A program made the translations under genes and the position numbers. Positions 15,122 to 22,749 of a DNA stretch of 28,344 bases are shown piece by piece. Origin of the DNA: JBPCRW01 sp050996405. GTDB lineage: Bacteria > Acidobacteriota > Blastocatellia > Pyrinomonadales > Pyrinomonadaceae. Positions within the stretch are counted from its first letter, which is position 1, and every line of letters starts with the position of its first letter. The notes under the pieces were generated by a model. It searched no databases. It saw only the letters and a program-made list of their open reading frames with translations, and was not told the origin of the DNA. The DNA is taken from NCBI GenBank assembly GCA_050996405.1, contig JBPCRW010000035.1:1-28344 (forward strand), in the 5' to 3' direction.

Positions 15122-16144
15122 TCAGTTTTTATCGTCAAGCAAAATTTTCGCTTTCTCAAAAACTTCGTCTGTCGAAATTCGCGTCAGACAGCGATGGTCA
15201 ATCGGGCAATCGCGCAGCATACACGGCGAGCATTCGACCGTCTTTCTGATAATTTCCGCGCCGATGGGATGCGTCGTCAAAGGATTGGTCGGACCGAAAA
15301 TGACCAGCGTTTTTGTTCCCAGAGCCGCCGCGATATGCGCCGGTCCCGTGTCGTTTGAAATGAGCAAATCGCACTGGCTTAAAACGGCGACAAGTCCGGC
15401 AAGCGTGGTTTTTCCGGTTAATAAAATCGGTTTGATTTTCGATTCGGCGACAACTTTTTCGGAAACTTCCAGTTCGTCTTTCGCGCCGATTAAAACGACT
15501 TGCGAGTTCGATTTTTCCTGAAGCAAATCATTTAATTTCGCGTAGGATTCCGCTTGCCAGCGCTTGGCGCGCGAATTGGTCGAACCGGCGCAAAAGGCGA
15601 CAAGTTTTTTCGACAAATTAACTCCATTTTCCGCTAAAAATTTTCGGGCGGTTTCCTGGCGTTCGCCGGAAACAGTCAAATTAAACTGCGGCTCGGTTTC
15701 GGAAACTGTTGTGGAATTAAAAATTGATTTTTGCGTTTCGGCGATGAGATTCAGATAATAAAAAATTTCGTGACGCGAATTTTTCCAGGCGGGAACGGGA
15801 AGGGGTCTTGTCAAAAGAAAACCGCGATTTTCCGTCGCGTAACCGATGCGTTTTTTCGCTTTCCCGAATTTGGCGACGAGCGCGGATTCAAACGAATTGG
15901 TCAATAGAACCGCCAAATCGAAATTTTTTTCGCGCCACAGCTTGGCTTGCCGGAAAACCGAATCGCCTTTTTCAAAAGTTAAAATTTCGTCAACAAAATC
16001 GGCATCTTCGTAAATGCCTTGCGCCGACGAGCGCGTGTAAAGCGTGATGCGCGCGTCCGCAAAAACGCGGCGCAACTCGCGCAGAGCGGGAATCTGCATC
16101 ACCGCGTCGCCAACCCAATTTGTTCCGCGCACGACGATTTTCAT
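15122..16144 (-). CDS. waaF: Lipopolysaccharide heptosyltransferase II
   Basis: The 340-residue GT-B glycosyltransferase (family GT9) has the N-terminal MKIVVRGTNWVGDAVMQIPALRELR with the catalytic-region Asp13, as in WaaF. Its C-terminal donor site contains SNDTGPAHIAAALGTKTLVIFGPTNP. A Cys-rich tail, CSPCMLRDCPIDHRCL, is usual in WaaF. It moves L-glycero-D-manno-heptose from ADP-heptose onto the growing inner core of lipopolysaccharide at the cytoplasmic face, which shows the organism makes an LPS core. Its start codon is the first unit of the heptamer array shared with the epimerase gene upstream, with no ribosome binding site. A related heptosyltransferase (RfaQ type) is the only real alternative. 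Confidence 0.92.
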   Translation of the reverse strand: MKIVVRGTNWVGDAVMQIPALRELRRVFADARITLYTRSSAQGIYEDADFVDEILTFEKGDSVFRQAKLWREKNFDLAVLLTNSFESALVAKFGKAKKRIGYATENRGFLLTRPLPVPAWKNSRHEIFYYLNLIAETQKSIFNSTTVSETEPQFNLTVSGERQETARKFLAENGVNLSKKLVAFCAGSTNSRAKRWQAESYAKLNDLLQEKSNSQVVLIGAKDELEVSEKVVAESKIKPILLTGKTTLAGLVAVLSQCDLLISNDTGPAHIAAALGTKTLVIFGPTNPLTTHPIGAEIIRKTVECSPCMLRDCPIDHRCLTRISTDEVFEKAKILLDDKN

Positions 16145-16205
16145 TTATCATTTATCATTTATCATTTATCAAAGTTGTTCAATGATAAATGTTAAATGAA
16201 TAATG
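16142..16205. repeat. Inverted heptamer array between epimerase gene and waaF
   Basis: Four identical CATTTAT units (16142-16169) are followed by a short spacer, then four units ending in ATG: TTCAATG, ATAAATG, TTAAATG and AATAATG (16178-16205). The arms are reverse complements. The first CAT is the waaF start codon and the stop codon of the epimerase (16192-16194) is in the other arm. The word is the same as at 14684-14778, 1.4 kb away. Confidence 0.92.
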
Positions 16206-17037
16206 TTTTTAATCCTGCGTCTAAATCTTTTTCCGGTTGCCAGTCTAATTCTTGTTTGACCAGAGATAAATCCGAAACATAATTCAATGGCACGGGCGCG
16301 GGCAGCGGATTTTCTTCGTCAATAACGGCTTGCAGACCGGAAACTTCTTCCATTTTTTTGACGAGTTCGCGCAAGGTCAGGGCGTTTTCGCGCCCGCCGC
16401 CGAGATTGTAAATTCCGTGATTGATAACCGAATCGGCGAATGCCTGACAGGCGTAGGAAAAATCTTCGACGTGCAGAAAATCGCGGTGCGGCGAGCCGCC
16501 AGCCGGAAGCCGCAAAGGTTCGCCGTTGTTTATCGCTTCGGCGTAATGCGTGACGAAATTCGGCACAGTTCCTTCGGACGCGGGCGCGTAAACGGTTGAA
16601 AGACGGAAAATACACGAGCGAAAATTTCGAGCGTGAGCGTAAAATTCGACGTAGCGTTCGGCAATCAGCTTTGACCATTCGAGCGCGGATTGCCCGCTGT
16701 AAACGGTTGGACAAGTTTCGGGAACTTCGCGGTAATTGTCGGCGAATCTGCCGTAAACGTCTTTGGTCGAAGCGAAAATAAATGCGGAATTCGGCGGTAT
16801 CTCGCGCAGCAGATTTATTGTGCCTTCGACGTTGGTTAAAAATGTCGTTTCCGCCGATTCGGGCGATTTATCGAGGTGCGCGGCGAGATGAATGACGACA
16901 TTATAATCTTTAACGCGCTGCACATCCTGCAAATTTAAAATATCCAAACCGGCTCGGCGGGAAAAATCGTCCGCGCCGAAAAAACGCAAAACGTGCGTCC
17001 CCAAAAAGCCGCTGCCGCCCGTCACCAGAACATTCAT
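16192..17037 (-). CDS. NAD-dependent epimerase/dehydratase-like protein (extended SDR)
   Basis: The 281-residue protein has the Rossmann nucleotide site GGSGFLG (residues 7-13), DILNLQD, VIHLAAHLDKS, the serine segment FIFASTKDVYG, and substrate-domain phrases FRLSTVYAP, HRDFLHVEDFS and GIYNLGGG. These place it among nucleotide-sugar epimerases/dehydratases (GalE/RfbB-like extended SDRs). One oddity is that the catalytic YxxxK motif reads LEWSK, so the usual tyrosine is leucine, with the lysine kept. It therefore may be a reductase with a shifted tyrosine (YSGQS lies seven residues before), or a non-catalytic or altered enzyme. It lies upstream of waaF on the same strand, consistent with sugar nucleotide supply. 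Its final codon and stop are inside a heptamer array. Confidence 0.85.
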   Translation of the reverse strand: MNVLVTGGSGFLGTHVLRFFGADDFSRRAGLDILNLQDVQRVKDYNVVIHLAAHLDKSPESAETTFLTNVEGTINLLREIPPNSAFIFASTKDVYGRFADNYREVPETCPTVYSGQSALEWSKLIAERYVEFYAHARNFRSCIFRLSTVYAPASEGTVPNFVTHYAEAINNGEPLRLPAGGSPHRDFLHVEDFSYACQAFADSVINHGIYNLGGGRENALTLRELVKKMEEVSGLQAVIDEENPLPAPVPLNYVSDLSLVKQELDWQPEKDLDAGLKTLFI

Positions 17038-17082
17038 AAAATTTTTAAGCCAACCTCAAAATTTCATTCTGTCAATTATTAC

Positions 17083-17110
17083 TGGACAGCGCAAACCTAA
17101 AGTTTATAAA
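17083..17110 (+). promoter_or_regulatory. Sigma-70 type promoter for the PBP1 gene
   Basis: TGGACA (17083-17088) is followed after 16 bases by TATAAA (17105-17110). The start would be near 17118, leaving a leader of about 63 bases to the ATG at 17181. Both boxes match the consensus at five of six positions. Confidence 0.5.
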
Positions 17111-17180
17111 ATCTAAAAGGCATTACGCCGTTCAAAATTTCCTTTCCGACAAGTCCGACCGATTCCCGCAGAGAAACAAA

Positions 17181-20000
17181 ATGACGAATCAAGAATTTAA
17201 AAACAAAACCGGCAAGCCCGTAAAAAATAATCGCCGCTTCGCGCGCGTCAACAGCGAAATGCCGCCGAAGCGTTCATTTCCGCGCCGCGTTCTGCGGTTT
17301 TTCATTCATCCGATAACCGTTTCGCTCACGACGCTTTTCGTCGGCGGTTTGATTTTAATTCTCGCTTATTACTGGTCGGATTATTCCGAAAGGATAAATC
17401 GCCTGCTGGCGGGCGAAGTTTTTACGCGCTCGGCGGGAGTTTATTCCGCGCCGAAACAGTTAAGGGACGGCGAAAATATTACTTCCGACGATTTGATTAA
17501 ATATCTGAAATCCGCCGGTTACATCGAAAAAAACAGCCAAGCTGACAACTCGCGCAGCCGTTTTCAATTTTCCGACGGCGTTTTGGAAATCGAACCGGGC
17601 GACACAGCCGACATTGATAATCAAAAAATTTTCAAACCTCTGGAAATAAAATTCGACAAAAACGGAAAAACCGTTGCGAGCATCACGGATTTGACGACGA
17701 AACAAACTGTTAAGGAAACAAATTTAGAGCCGAAAATTTTAAGCTCGATTACAGCCGAAACGGGCGGCAGGCGCAAAGCCGTGACATTCCAAGATTTGCC
17801 GCCGAATCTGGTAAAAGCGATTACCGCAACCGAAGACCGTTCGTTTTTCGAGCATCACGGCGTAAATTTTCGCGGCATCGCGCGCGCGCTGTGGCGGCGT
17901 TACGACGCGAGCGATAATTCGCCGCTCGCGCGTCAGGGCGGCTCAAGCATTACGCAGCAGCTTGTAAAAAATCTTCTGCTCGACAATTCGCCGACGCTTG
18001 AGCGAAAAGTTCAGGAAGCGTATATGTCTCTGATTCTCGAAACCAGATTGTCGAAAGAAGAAATTTTTACGCTTTACGCCAATCAGATTTATCTGGGGCA
18101 GCAGGCGGGCGTTTCGATTTACGGCGTTGGGGAAGCGGCAAACGCTTATTTCGGCAAAGACGTTTCGGCTTTGAGTTTGCCCGAAGCCGCTTTTATCGCG
18201 GGAATTATTCGCAGTCCGAATCGCTACAATCCTTATAAAAATTTTGAAAAAGTAACGGAACGGCGCAATCAAGTTTTGGATTCGATGCTCGAAGCCGGAG
18301 AAATTTCGCAGGCGCAACTTGACGAAGCAAAAGCGACGCAACTCGCGCTCGTGCCAATTAAAAGCCGCGAAGGTTTGTTCGATATGCCGTATTTTACGCA
18401 ATATGCCGAAGAAGAACTGCCGAAAATTATCGCAGACCCCGAAGCCGTTCAGCATCTTCGCATTTATACGACGATTGACCCGGATTTGCAGCGTGCGGCG
18501 TATGACGCGGTGACGAAACATTTGGAAAAACTCGACAAGGCTTTTCCGAAAAAAGAAAAGGGAAGTTTGAATGCCGCTTTGGTTGCGATTCGACCGAAAA
18601 CCGGCGAAATCGTGGCGATGGTCGGCGGGCGCGATTTTTTGCAGAATCAATTTAACCGCGCGACCGACGCGCAGCGTCAGCCCGGTTCGGTTTTCAAACC
18701 GTTCGTTTATGCGACGGCAATCAATTCGGCGTATGACACAGGTTCAAAAGTTTTCACCACTTCGACGATTTTCAAAGACGAAAAGAAAAGTTTTTTAGTC
18801 GGCACTGAAACTTATTCGCCGAACAATTACGGCGATGTTTTTTCAAATAAAGATATGACTTTGCGCGATGCGCTGGTCAAAAGTAAAAATAACATTACGG
18901 TTGATTTGGGAATCCAGTTGAATATTGGCAAGGTGATGAATCTCGCCGCGAAAGCCGGAATGCCGAAGGTCGAACGCGCGTATCCTTCGATGGCTCTGGG
19001 AACGGCGGAAGCCACGCCTTTGCAGGTGGCGACGGCTTACACGACATTTGCCAATCTCGGCGATGTAGTTTCCCCAATCGCCATCAACCGCGTCACGAGC
19101 GGCGAAGGGCAGACCGTCGCCGCGCCCGTTACGGAAAAGAAAAAAGTTTTGCAGCCGGATGTCGCATACATTCTCGACGATATGATGAAAGATGTCATCA
19201 ATCGCGGAACGGCGGTTAACGCGCAAAGCTGGGGTTTTAAAAACGTGGCGGGAAAAGCCGGATTTGCCGGAAAAACGGGGACTTCGCGCGACGGCTGGTT
19301 TGCCGGATTCACGCCGGATTTGGTTTGCGTTGTCTATGTCGGTTTCGACAACGGCGACGATTTGGGAATGACGGGTGCGGATTCCGCTCTGCCGATTTGG
19401 GCGGATTTTATGCGCGAAGCCTTGAATCGTCACCCGGATTGGAACGGCGATTGGCAAATGCCGAACACAGTTCAGAAAGCTGAAATTGACACGCGCGACG
19501 GCAGCGTCGTTCGTGAACTCGACGCGAGCCAAGCCGAAGCCATTTCAGCGCAGCTAAAAGTTTCAAAGAAAAATTCCAATTCAAATTCCAATACGACAAT
19601 CGCGCCAACGGACACGACCGCGCCGAATTTAGACGCAAACGCAAATGAAATTCCGCCGGAATTTCGCCGCGTCGAACTTTTTATCAACGGCACGATTCCC
19701 GTAAAACTTGTGCCGGAAACCGCGACGCTCGAAACGCCAACGCCTCTGCCTTCGGCGACACCCTTTACGACCTGGCAGGATGAGCAATCCGACAAAGGCG
19801 TAAAACCCGACTCAAACGCCGGTGAAACGGATGAAGAAATTCCGCCCGCGCCGCCGAGCGAAAGAAGAATTACGGTGATGATTTGCCCTCTGTCGGGAAT
19901 GCGCGCGACTTCAAACTGCCCGACCAAAGAAGCGAAAACTTTTATAGAAGGCGAAGAACCGAAAGAATTTTGCAATCTCCACACGCGCCCGCCGAATTGA
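17181..20000 (+). CDS. Class A penicillin-binding protein (bifunctional PBP1)
   Basis: This 939-residue enzyme polymerises and cross-links peptidoglycan in the periplasm. It has a basic cytoplasmic start, one span (about 46-66), and a small domain at about 78-170 resembling the UB2H region of PBP1B (YSAPKQLRDGENITSDDLIKYL). The GT51 glycosyltransferase domain has catalytic Glu218 in TATEDRSFFEHHGV and GGSSITQQLVKNL. The transpeptidase domain has nucleophile Ser503 (SVFK 503-506), SKN (568-570) and KTGTS (698-702). After about residue 780 comes a Ser/Asn- and Pro/Thr-rich linker and a terminal segment with three cysteines (CPLSGMRATSNCP, EFCNLH), which is outside the core family. It is divergent from the epimerase gene, with its own promoter. 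It is convergent with the GT2 gene across a heptamer array. Confidence 0.93.
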   Translation: MTNQEFKNKTGKPVKNNRRFARVNSEMPPKRSFPRRVLRFFIHPITVSLTTLFVGGLILILAYYWSDYSERINRLLAGEVFTRSAGVYSAPKQLRDGENITSDDLIKYLKSAGYIEKNSQADNSRSRFQFSDGVLEIEPGDTADIDNQKIFKPLEIKFDKNGKTVASITDLTTKQTVKETNLEPKILSSITAETGGRRKAVTFQDLPPNLVKAITATEDRSFFEHHGVNFRGIARALWRRYDASDNSPLARQGGSSITQQLVKNLLLDNSPTLERKVQEAYMSLILETRLSKEEIFTLYANQIYLGQQAGVSIYGVGEAANAYFGKDVSALSLPEAAFIAGIIRSPNRYNPYKNFEKVTERRNQVLDSMLEAGEISQAQLDEAKATQLALVPIKSREGLFDMPYFTQYAEEELPKIIADPEAVQHLRIYTTIDPDLQRAAYDAVTKHLEKLDKAFPKKEKGSLNAALVAIRPKTGEIVAMVGGRDFLQNQFNRATDAQRQPGSVFKPFVYATAINSAYDTGSKVFTTSTIFKDEKKSFLVGTETYSPNNYGDVFSNKDMTLRDALVKSKNNITVDLGIQLNIGKVMNLAAKAGMPKVERAYPSMALGTAEATPLQVATAYTTFANLGDVVSPIAINRVTSGEGQTVAAPVTEKKKVLQPDVAYILDDMMKDVINRGTAVNAQSWGFKNVAGKAGFAGKTGTSRDGWFAGFTPDLVCVVYVGFDNGDDLGMTGADSALPIWADFMREALNRHPDWNGDWQMPNTVQKAEIDTRDGSVVRELDASQAEAISAQLKVSKKNSNSNSNTTIAPTDTTAPNLDANANEIPPEFRRVELFINGTIPVKLVPETATLETPTPLPSATPFTTWQDEQSDKGVKPDSNAGETDEEIPPAPPSERRITVMICPLSGMRATSNCPTKEAKTFIEGEEPKEFCNLHTRPPN

Positions 20001-20002
20001 GC

Positions 20003-20083
20003 GAGAAGGCGGAAAACAGAAGCATAGTAGGCGAGAAAGTTCCGATTCTCTACTGTCTTCTGCCTTCTATCTTCTGTCTTCCA
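20003..20083. repeat. Inverted heptamer array between convergent genes, coding on one side
   Basis: The right arm has five units in phase (20049-20083): TCTACTG, TCTTCTG, CCTTCTA, TCTTCTG, TCTTCCA. The left arm (20003-20037) is a degenerate complement: GAGAAGG, CGGAAAA, CAGAAGC, ATAGTAG, GCGAGAA. It starts two bases after the PBP1 stop, and the right arm encodes the last residues and stop of the glycosyltransferase gene on the minus strand. Confidence 0.83.
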
Positions 20084-20820
20084 TTCTCATCATACAAACC
20101 TTTTTTCGCGTTGCGGCGAATCTGGCGGACTTCGTTAAACATTCGCTGGCTGTCGCGCAGGACGTTGACTTTCGTGCGGATGTCGTCGTTCCAGCGCACG
20201 GGAATTTCCTTTAATCTCAAACCGCGCAGACTGGCAACATAGAGAAATTCGACATCAAAACCGAAACGGTCAATTTTCATCAGCGGAAGAAGCGGGCGAA
20301 ATTTCTGCATATCGAACGCTTTGAATCCGCACTGCGTATCCCAAAAAGGCATTTTCGTCAGCGTTCGCACAACCATATTAAAAACCTTTCCGCCCTGTTC
20401 GCGCCGCCACGGTTGATGCGTTCCGATTAAACTTCTGTCCAAAGCTCTTGAGCCGAAAGTTAAATCAAACTCACCGTTTGCAATCGGCGCGACCAGTTTC
20501 GGCAATTCTTCAATCGGCGTTGATAAATCCGCGTCGGAAAAAAGCGCGATGTTGCCTGCGGCTTCCAGTAGTCCGGTTTTGACGGCAAATCCTTTGCCGC
20601 GATTTTTTTCATAACGGATAATTTTCGCATTCAAATCGGGAAACTCCGCGAAAGATTTTTCGGCGACTTGAGTCGTCTCGTCGCTTGAGCCGTCATCGAC
20701 GACAATCAATTCGGCGGTCGGAATTTCTTGTCCGATATACGCCAGAATTTTCCGCACGGAACTGCCAAGCCGTTCGGATTCATTAAAGGCTGGAACGACA
20801 ATAGAAATCATTGCATTCAT
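20050..20820 (-). CDS. Family 2 glycosyltransferase, polyprenyl/dolichyl-phosphate sugar synthase type
   Basis: The 256-residue GT-A enzyme shows SIVVPAFNESERLG at the start, the nucleotide-binding VVDDGSSDETTQVA, the metal-binding FSDADLSTPIEELP, and the TQCGFKAFD phrase shared with dolichyl-phosphate beta-glucosyltransferase (Alg5-like) proteins. Such enzymes load glucose or a related sugar from a UDP donor onto a polyprenyl phosphate, for later use by GT-C enzymes such as the candidate at 4825-6504. There is no C-terminal membrane span. ATGs at 20820 and 20811 are both possible starts. The C-terminal residues after YDEN (GRQKIEGRRQ) are encoded by heptamer repeats, so the native end of the protein has probably been replaced or extended. 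Confidence 0.87.
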   Translation of the reverse strand: MNAMISIVVPAFNESERLGSSVRKILAYIGQEIPTAELIVVDDGSSDETTQVAEKSFAEFPDLNAKIIRYEKNRGKGFAVKTGLLEAAGNIALFSDADLSTPIEELPKLVAPIANGEFDLTFGSRALDRSLIGTHQPWRREQGGKVFNMVVRTLTKMPFWDTQCGFKAFDMQKFRPLLPLMKIDRFGFDVEFLYVASLRGLRLKEIPVRWNDDIRTKVNVLRDSQRMFNEVRQIRRNAKKGLYDENGRQKIEGRRQ

Positions 20821-20968
20821 TGATAAACGGTTAATAATAAAAGCTAAAGAAAAAATTGTCTATTCGCCGCCGGACGAATCGAAAGCCGGAGAAATTTATT
20901 ACGAATAAAATCGCAAACGGGTTCGAGTTTTAACGACGAACTCCATTTAATTTGCAGTCATCTGATAT

Positions 20969-20976
20969 GTTATAGT
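20969..20976 (+). promoter_or_regulatory. Extended -10 promoter candidate for the S41 protease gene
   Basis: TGTTATAGT ends at 20976: a TG one base ahead of TATAGT (20971-20976), 26 bases before the ATG at 21003. There is no good -35 box at 17 bases; TTGCAG at 20952 is too close. Only position and the extended motif support it. Confidence 0.35.
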
Positions 20977-21002
20977 TTCATTCGGATAAAGAATTAAATT
21001 TT

Positions 21003-22649
21003 ATGACCAAAAAATTTGGAATTATCGCAATCATAATTGTTTTGACGGGCGCGATTGTCGGCGGAATTTTCGGCAGACTCCCGTCCAGGGCTTCCACCGG
21101 CGACCCGGTCACGCCCGAAAAAATCAGCAGCGATTACCAGGGGGCGTTGCAGGTCGTTGACGAAAATTACGCCGGAAAAATTGACCACGAAAAAATCCTG
21201 GAAAGCTCGATTCAAGGAATGCTCTGGACGCTCGACCCGCATTCGACGTTTTTCTCGGCGGAAGAATTTCGCAAACTTTACGAAGACCAGTCTTCAAGAT
21301 TTTACGGCATCGGCGTTTCGATTCTCCAGCACGGAACGCCGGAGCGCAACAACGGCGTGTATGTCCAATCAATCGTGCCGGGAACGCCCGCCGAAAAAGC
21401 CGGTTTGAAATACGGCGACCGCTTTATCGAAATTGACGGCAAAGACGCGCGAAACTGGACGAGCGCGGAAGTTTCCAAAAACGTGCGCGGCGAGCGCGGC
21501 ACAATGGTCAACATCAAAATCGAACGCCCCGGAGTTGATAAACCGATTGATTTTCAAATCACGCGCGGCGGCGTTCCGTATCCTTCGATTCGTGATTATT
21601 TTATGGTGCGCGACGGTGTCGGCTACGTCGGATTCACGGGCGGATTTCAGGAAACCAGCGCGGAAGAACTTGATGCGGCGATTGCCGATTTGAAACGGCA
21701 GGGAATGAAGCAGATGATTCTCGATATGCGCGGAAATCCCGGCGGATTATTGCCGCAGGCGGTCGAAGTCGTGAGCCGTTTTATTCCAGAAGGGCAAACG
21801 GTCGTTTCCGTCAAAGGTCGCTCGCGCTATGCGAAATCAGAAGAAATAAAAACCGACAGCGATAAAACCGAAAATTTCCCGCTGGTTGTAATAATCAACG
21901 GCGGCTCGGCTTCGGCGACGGAAATCGTGGCGGGCGCGCTTCAGGATTACGGACGCGCGATTATTGTCGGCAGCGACAGCTTCGGCAAAGGCTTGGTGCA
22001 GAGAGTTTTTCCGCTTCCGAACGGAACGGGTCTGACGCTGACGATGGCGCGATATTACACGCCTTACGGTCGCTCTTTGCAGCGCGATTATTCGAGCGGC
22101 TCGATTTACGATTACTACACGCATCACACCGAAGACAGCAACAGCAACACGACGCCCGATTCGCCGCCGAAACCGCAGGGCAGTCCGGTAACAACGGCGG
22201 GCGGCAGAGTCTTCTACGGCGGACAGGGCATCACGCCCGACATCAAAGCTCCGGCACAGACTTTTAACAACCTGCGTTACCAGATTAGCGAAGAAGCGTT
22301 TTTTTTCGCACGCCAATTGGTCAACGGGCAAATCGCCGGATTGGAAAATTACAAAGTCGAACATCCAAACCCGAATCACGATTTGCAGCCGAACGATTTG
22401 CAGATTAACGACAAACTGCTCGACGCTTTCCGCGCGTTTGCCGTGAAAGACAACACGCAGGGTTTGACGGCGGAAAATATCAACAGTCAACTCGATTATG
22501 CCAAAACTCGTCTGCGCGAAGAACTGGCGACGGCAAATTATTCGAGCGAAGCGGGAATCCAAGTTTTGCTCGAAACCGACCCGCAGGTTTTAAAAGCGAT
22601 TGACGCTTTGCCGGAAGCGAAGAAGCTAGAGGAAAATATGCAAAAGTAA
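21003..22649 (+). CDS. C-terminal processing peptidase, S41 family (CtpA type)
   Basis: The 548-residue protease starts with a signal anchor (FGIIAIIIVLTGAIVGGIFG). Next come an N-terminal helical segment, a PDZ domain (about 98-180, GIGVSILQHG to DRFIEIDG) that gates the site, and the S41 core. In the core, DMRGNPGGLLPQAVEV precedes catalytic Ser304 in GGSASATEIVAGAL and Lys329 in SDSFGKG. The 25-residue Ser-Lys spacing is that of CtpA/CtpB enzymes. These periplasmic proteases cut proteins from their C-terminus. In several Gram-negatives they control peptidoglycan hydrolases, which would fit the nearby PBP1 gene. An inserted Asn/Ser/Pro-rich segment (EDSNSNTTPDSPPKPQGSP) interrupts the core near 377-395. 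It is convergent with rlmI across a hairpin array. Confidence 0.93.
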   Translation: MTKKFGIIAIIIVLTGAIVGGIFGRLPSRASTGDPVTPEKISSDYQGALQVVDENYAGKIDHEKILESSIQGMLWTLDPHSTFFSAEEFRKLYEDQSSRFYGIGVSILQHGTPERNNGVYVQSIVPGTPAEKAGLKYGDRFIEIDGKDARNWTSAEVSKNVRGERGTMVNIKIERPGVDKPIDFQITRGGVPYPSIRDYFMVRDGVGYVGFTGGFQETSAEELDAAIADLKRQGMKQMILDMRGNPGGLLPQAVEVVSRFIPEGQTVVSVKGRSRYAKSEEIKTDSDKTENFPLVVIINGGSASATEIVAGALQDYGRAIIVGSDSFGKGLVQRVFPLPNGTGLTLTMARYYTPYGRSLQRDYSSGSIYDYYTHHTEDSNSNTTPDSPPKPQGSPVTTAGGRVFYGGQGITPDIKAPAQTFNNLRYQISEEAFFFARQLVNGQIAGLENYKVEHPNPNHDLQPNDLQINDKLLDAFRAFAVKDNTQGLTAENINSQLDYAKTRLREELATANYSSEAGIQVLLETDPQVLKAIDALPEAKKLEENMQK

Positions 22650-22672
22650 TTTGGAAACAATCAAAAAGTTTC

Positions 22673-22739
22673 ACCACAAAGACACGAGGAACACAAAGAG
22701 AAAATTTATTCTTTTTCTTCGTGTCCTTTGTGTCTTTGC
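22673..22739. repeat. Inverted array of about 9-bp words between convergent genes
   Basis: The left arm reads CACAAAGA, CACGAGGAA, CACAAAGAG (from 22676). The complement of the right arm (ending 22739) reads CGCAAAGA, CACAAAGGA, CACGAAGAA. The 8/9/9 spacing is the same in both arms. It lies between the S41 and rlmI stops and could act as a bidirectional terminator. The CACGAA/CACAAA words recall the array at 7454. Confidence 0.85.
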
Positions 22740-22749
22740 GATAAAACCT

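Noticed and set aside
17943..18650. 235-codon minus-strand frame opposite the PBP1 gene (also 18843-19532)
   Set aside because: Antisense shadow of conserved GT51/transpeptidase coding sequence; composition rich in Arg, Phe and Asn typical of reversed frames.
21837..22562. 241-codon minus-strand frame opposite the S41 protease gene
   Set aside because: Antisense shadow with no domain, overlapping the catalytic core of the real gene.
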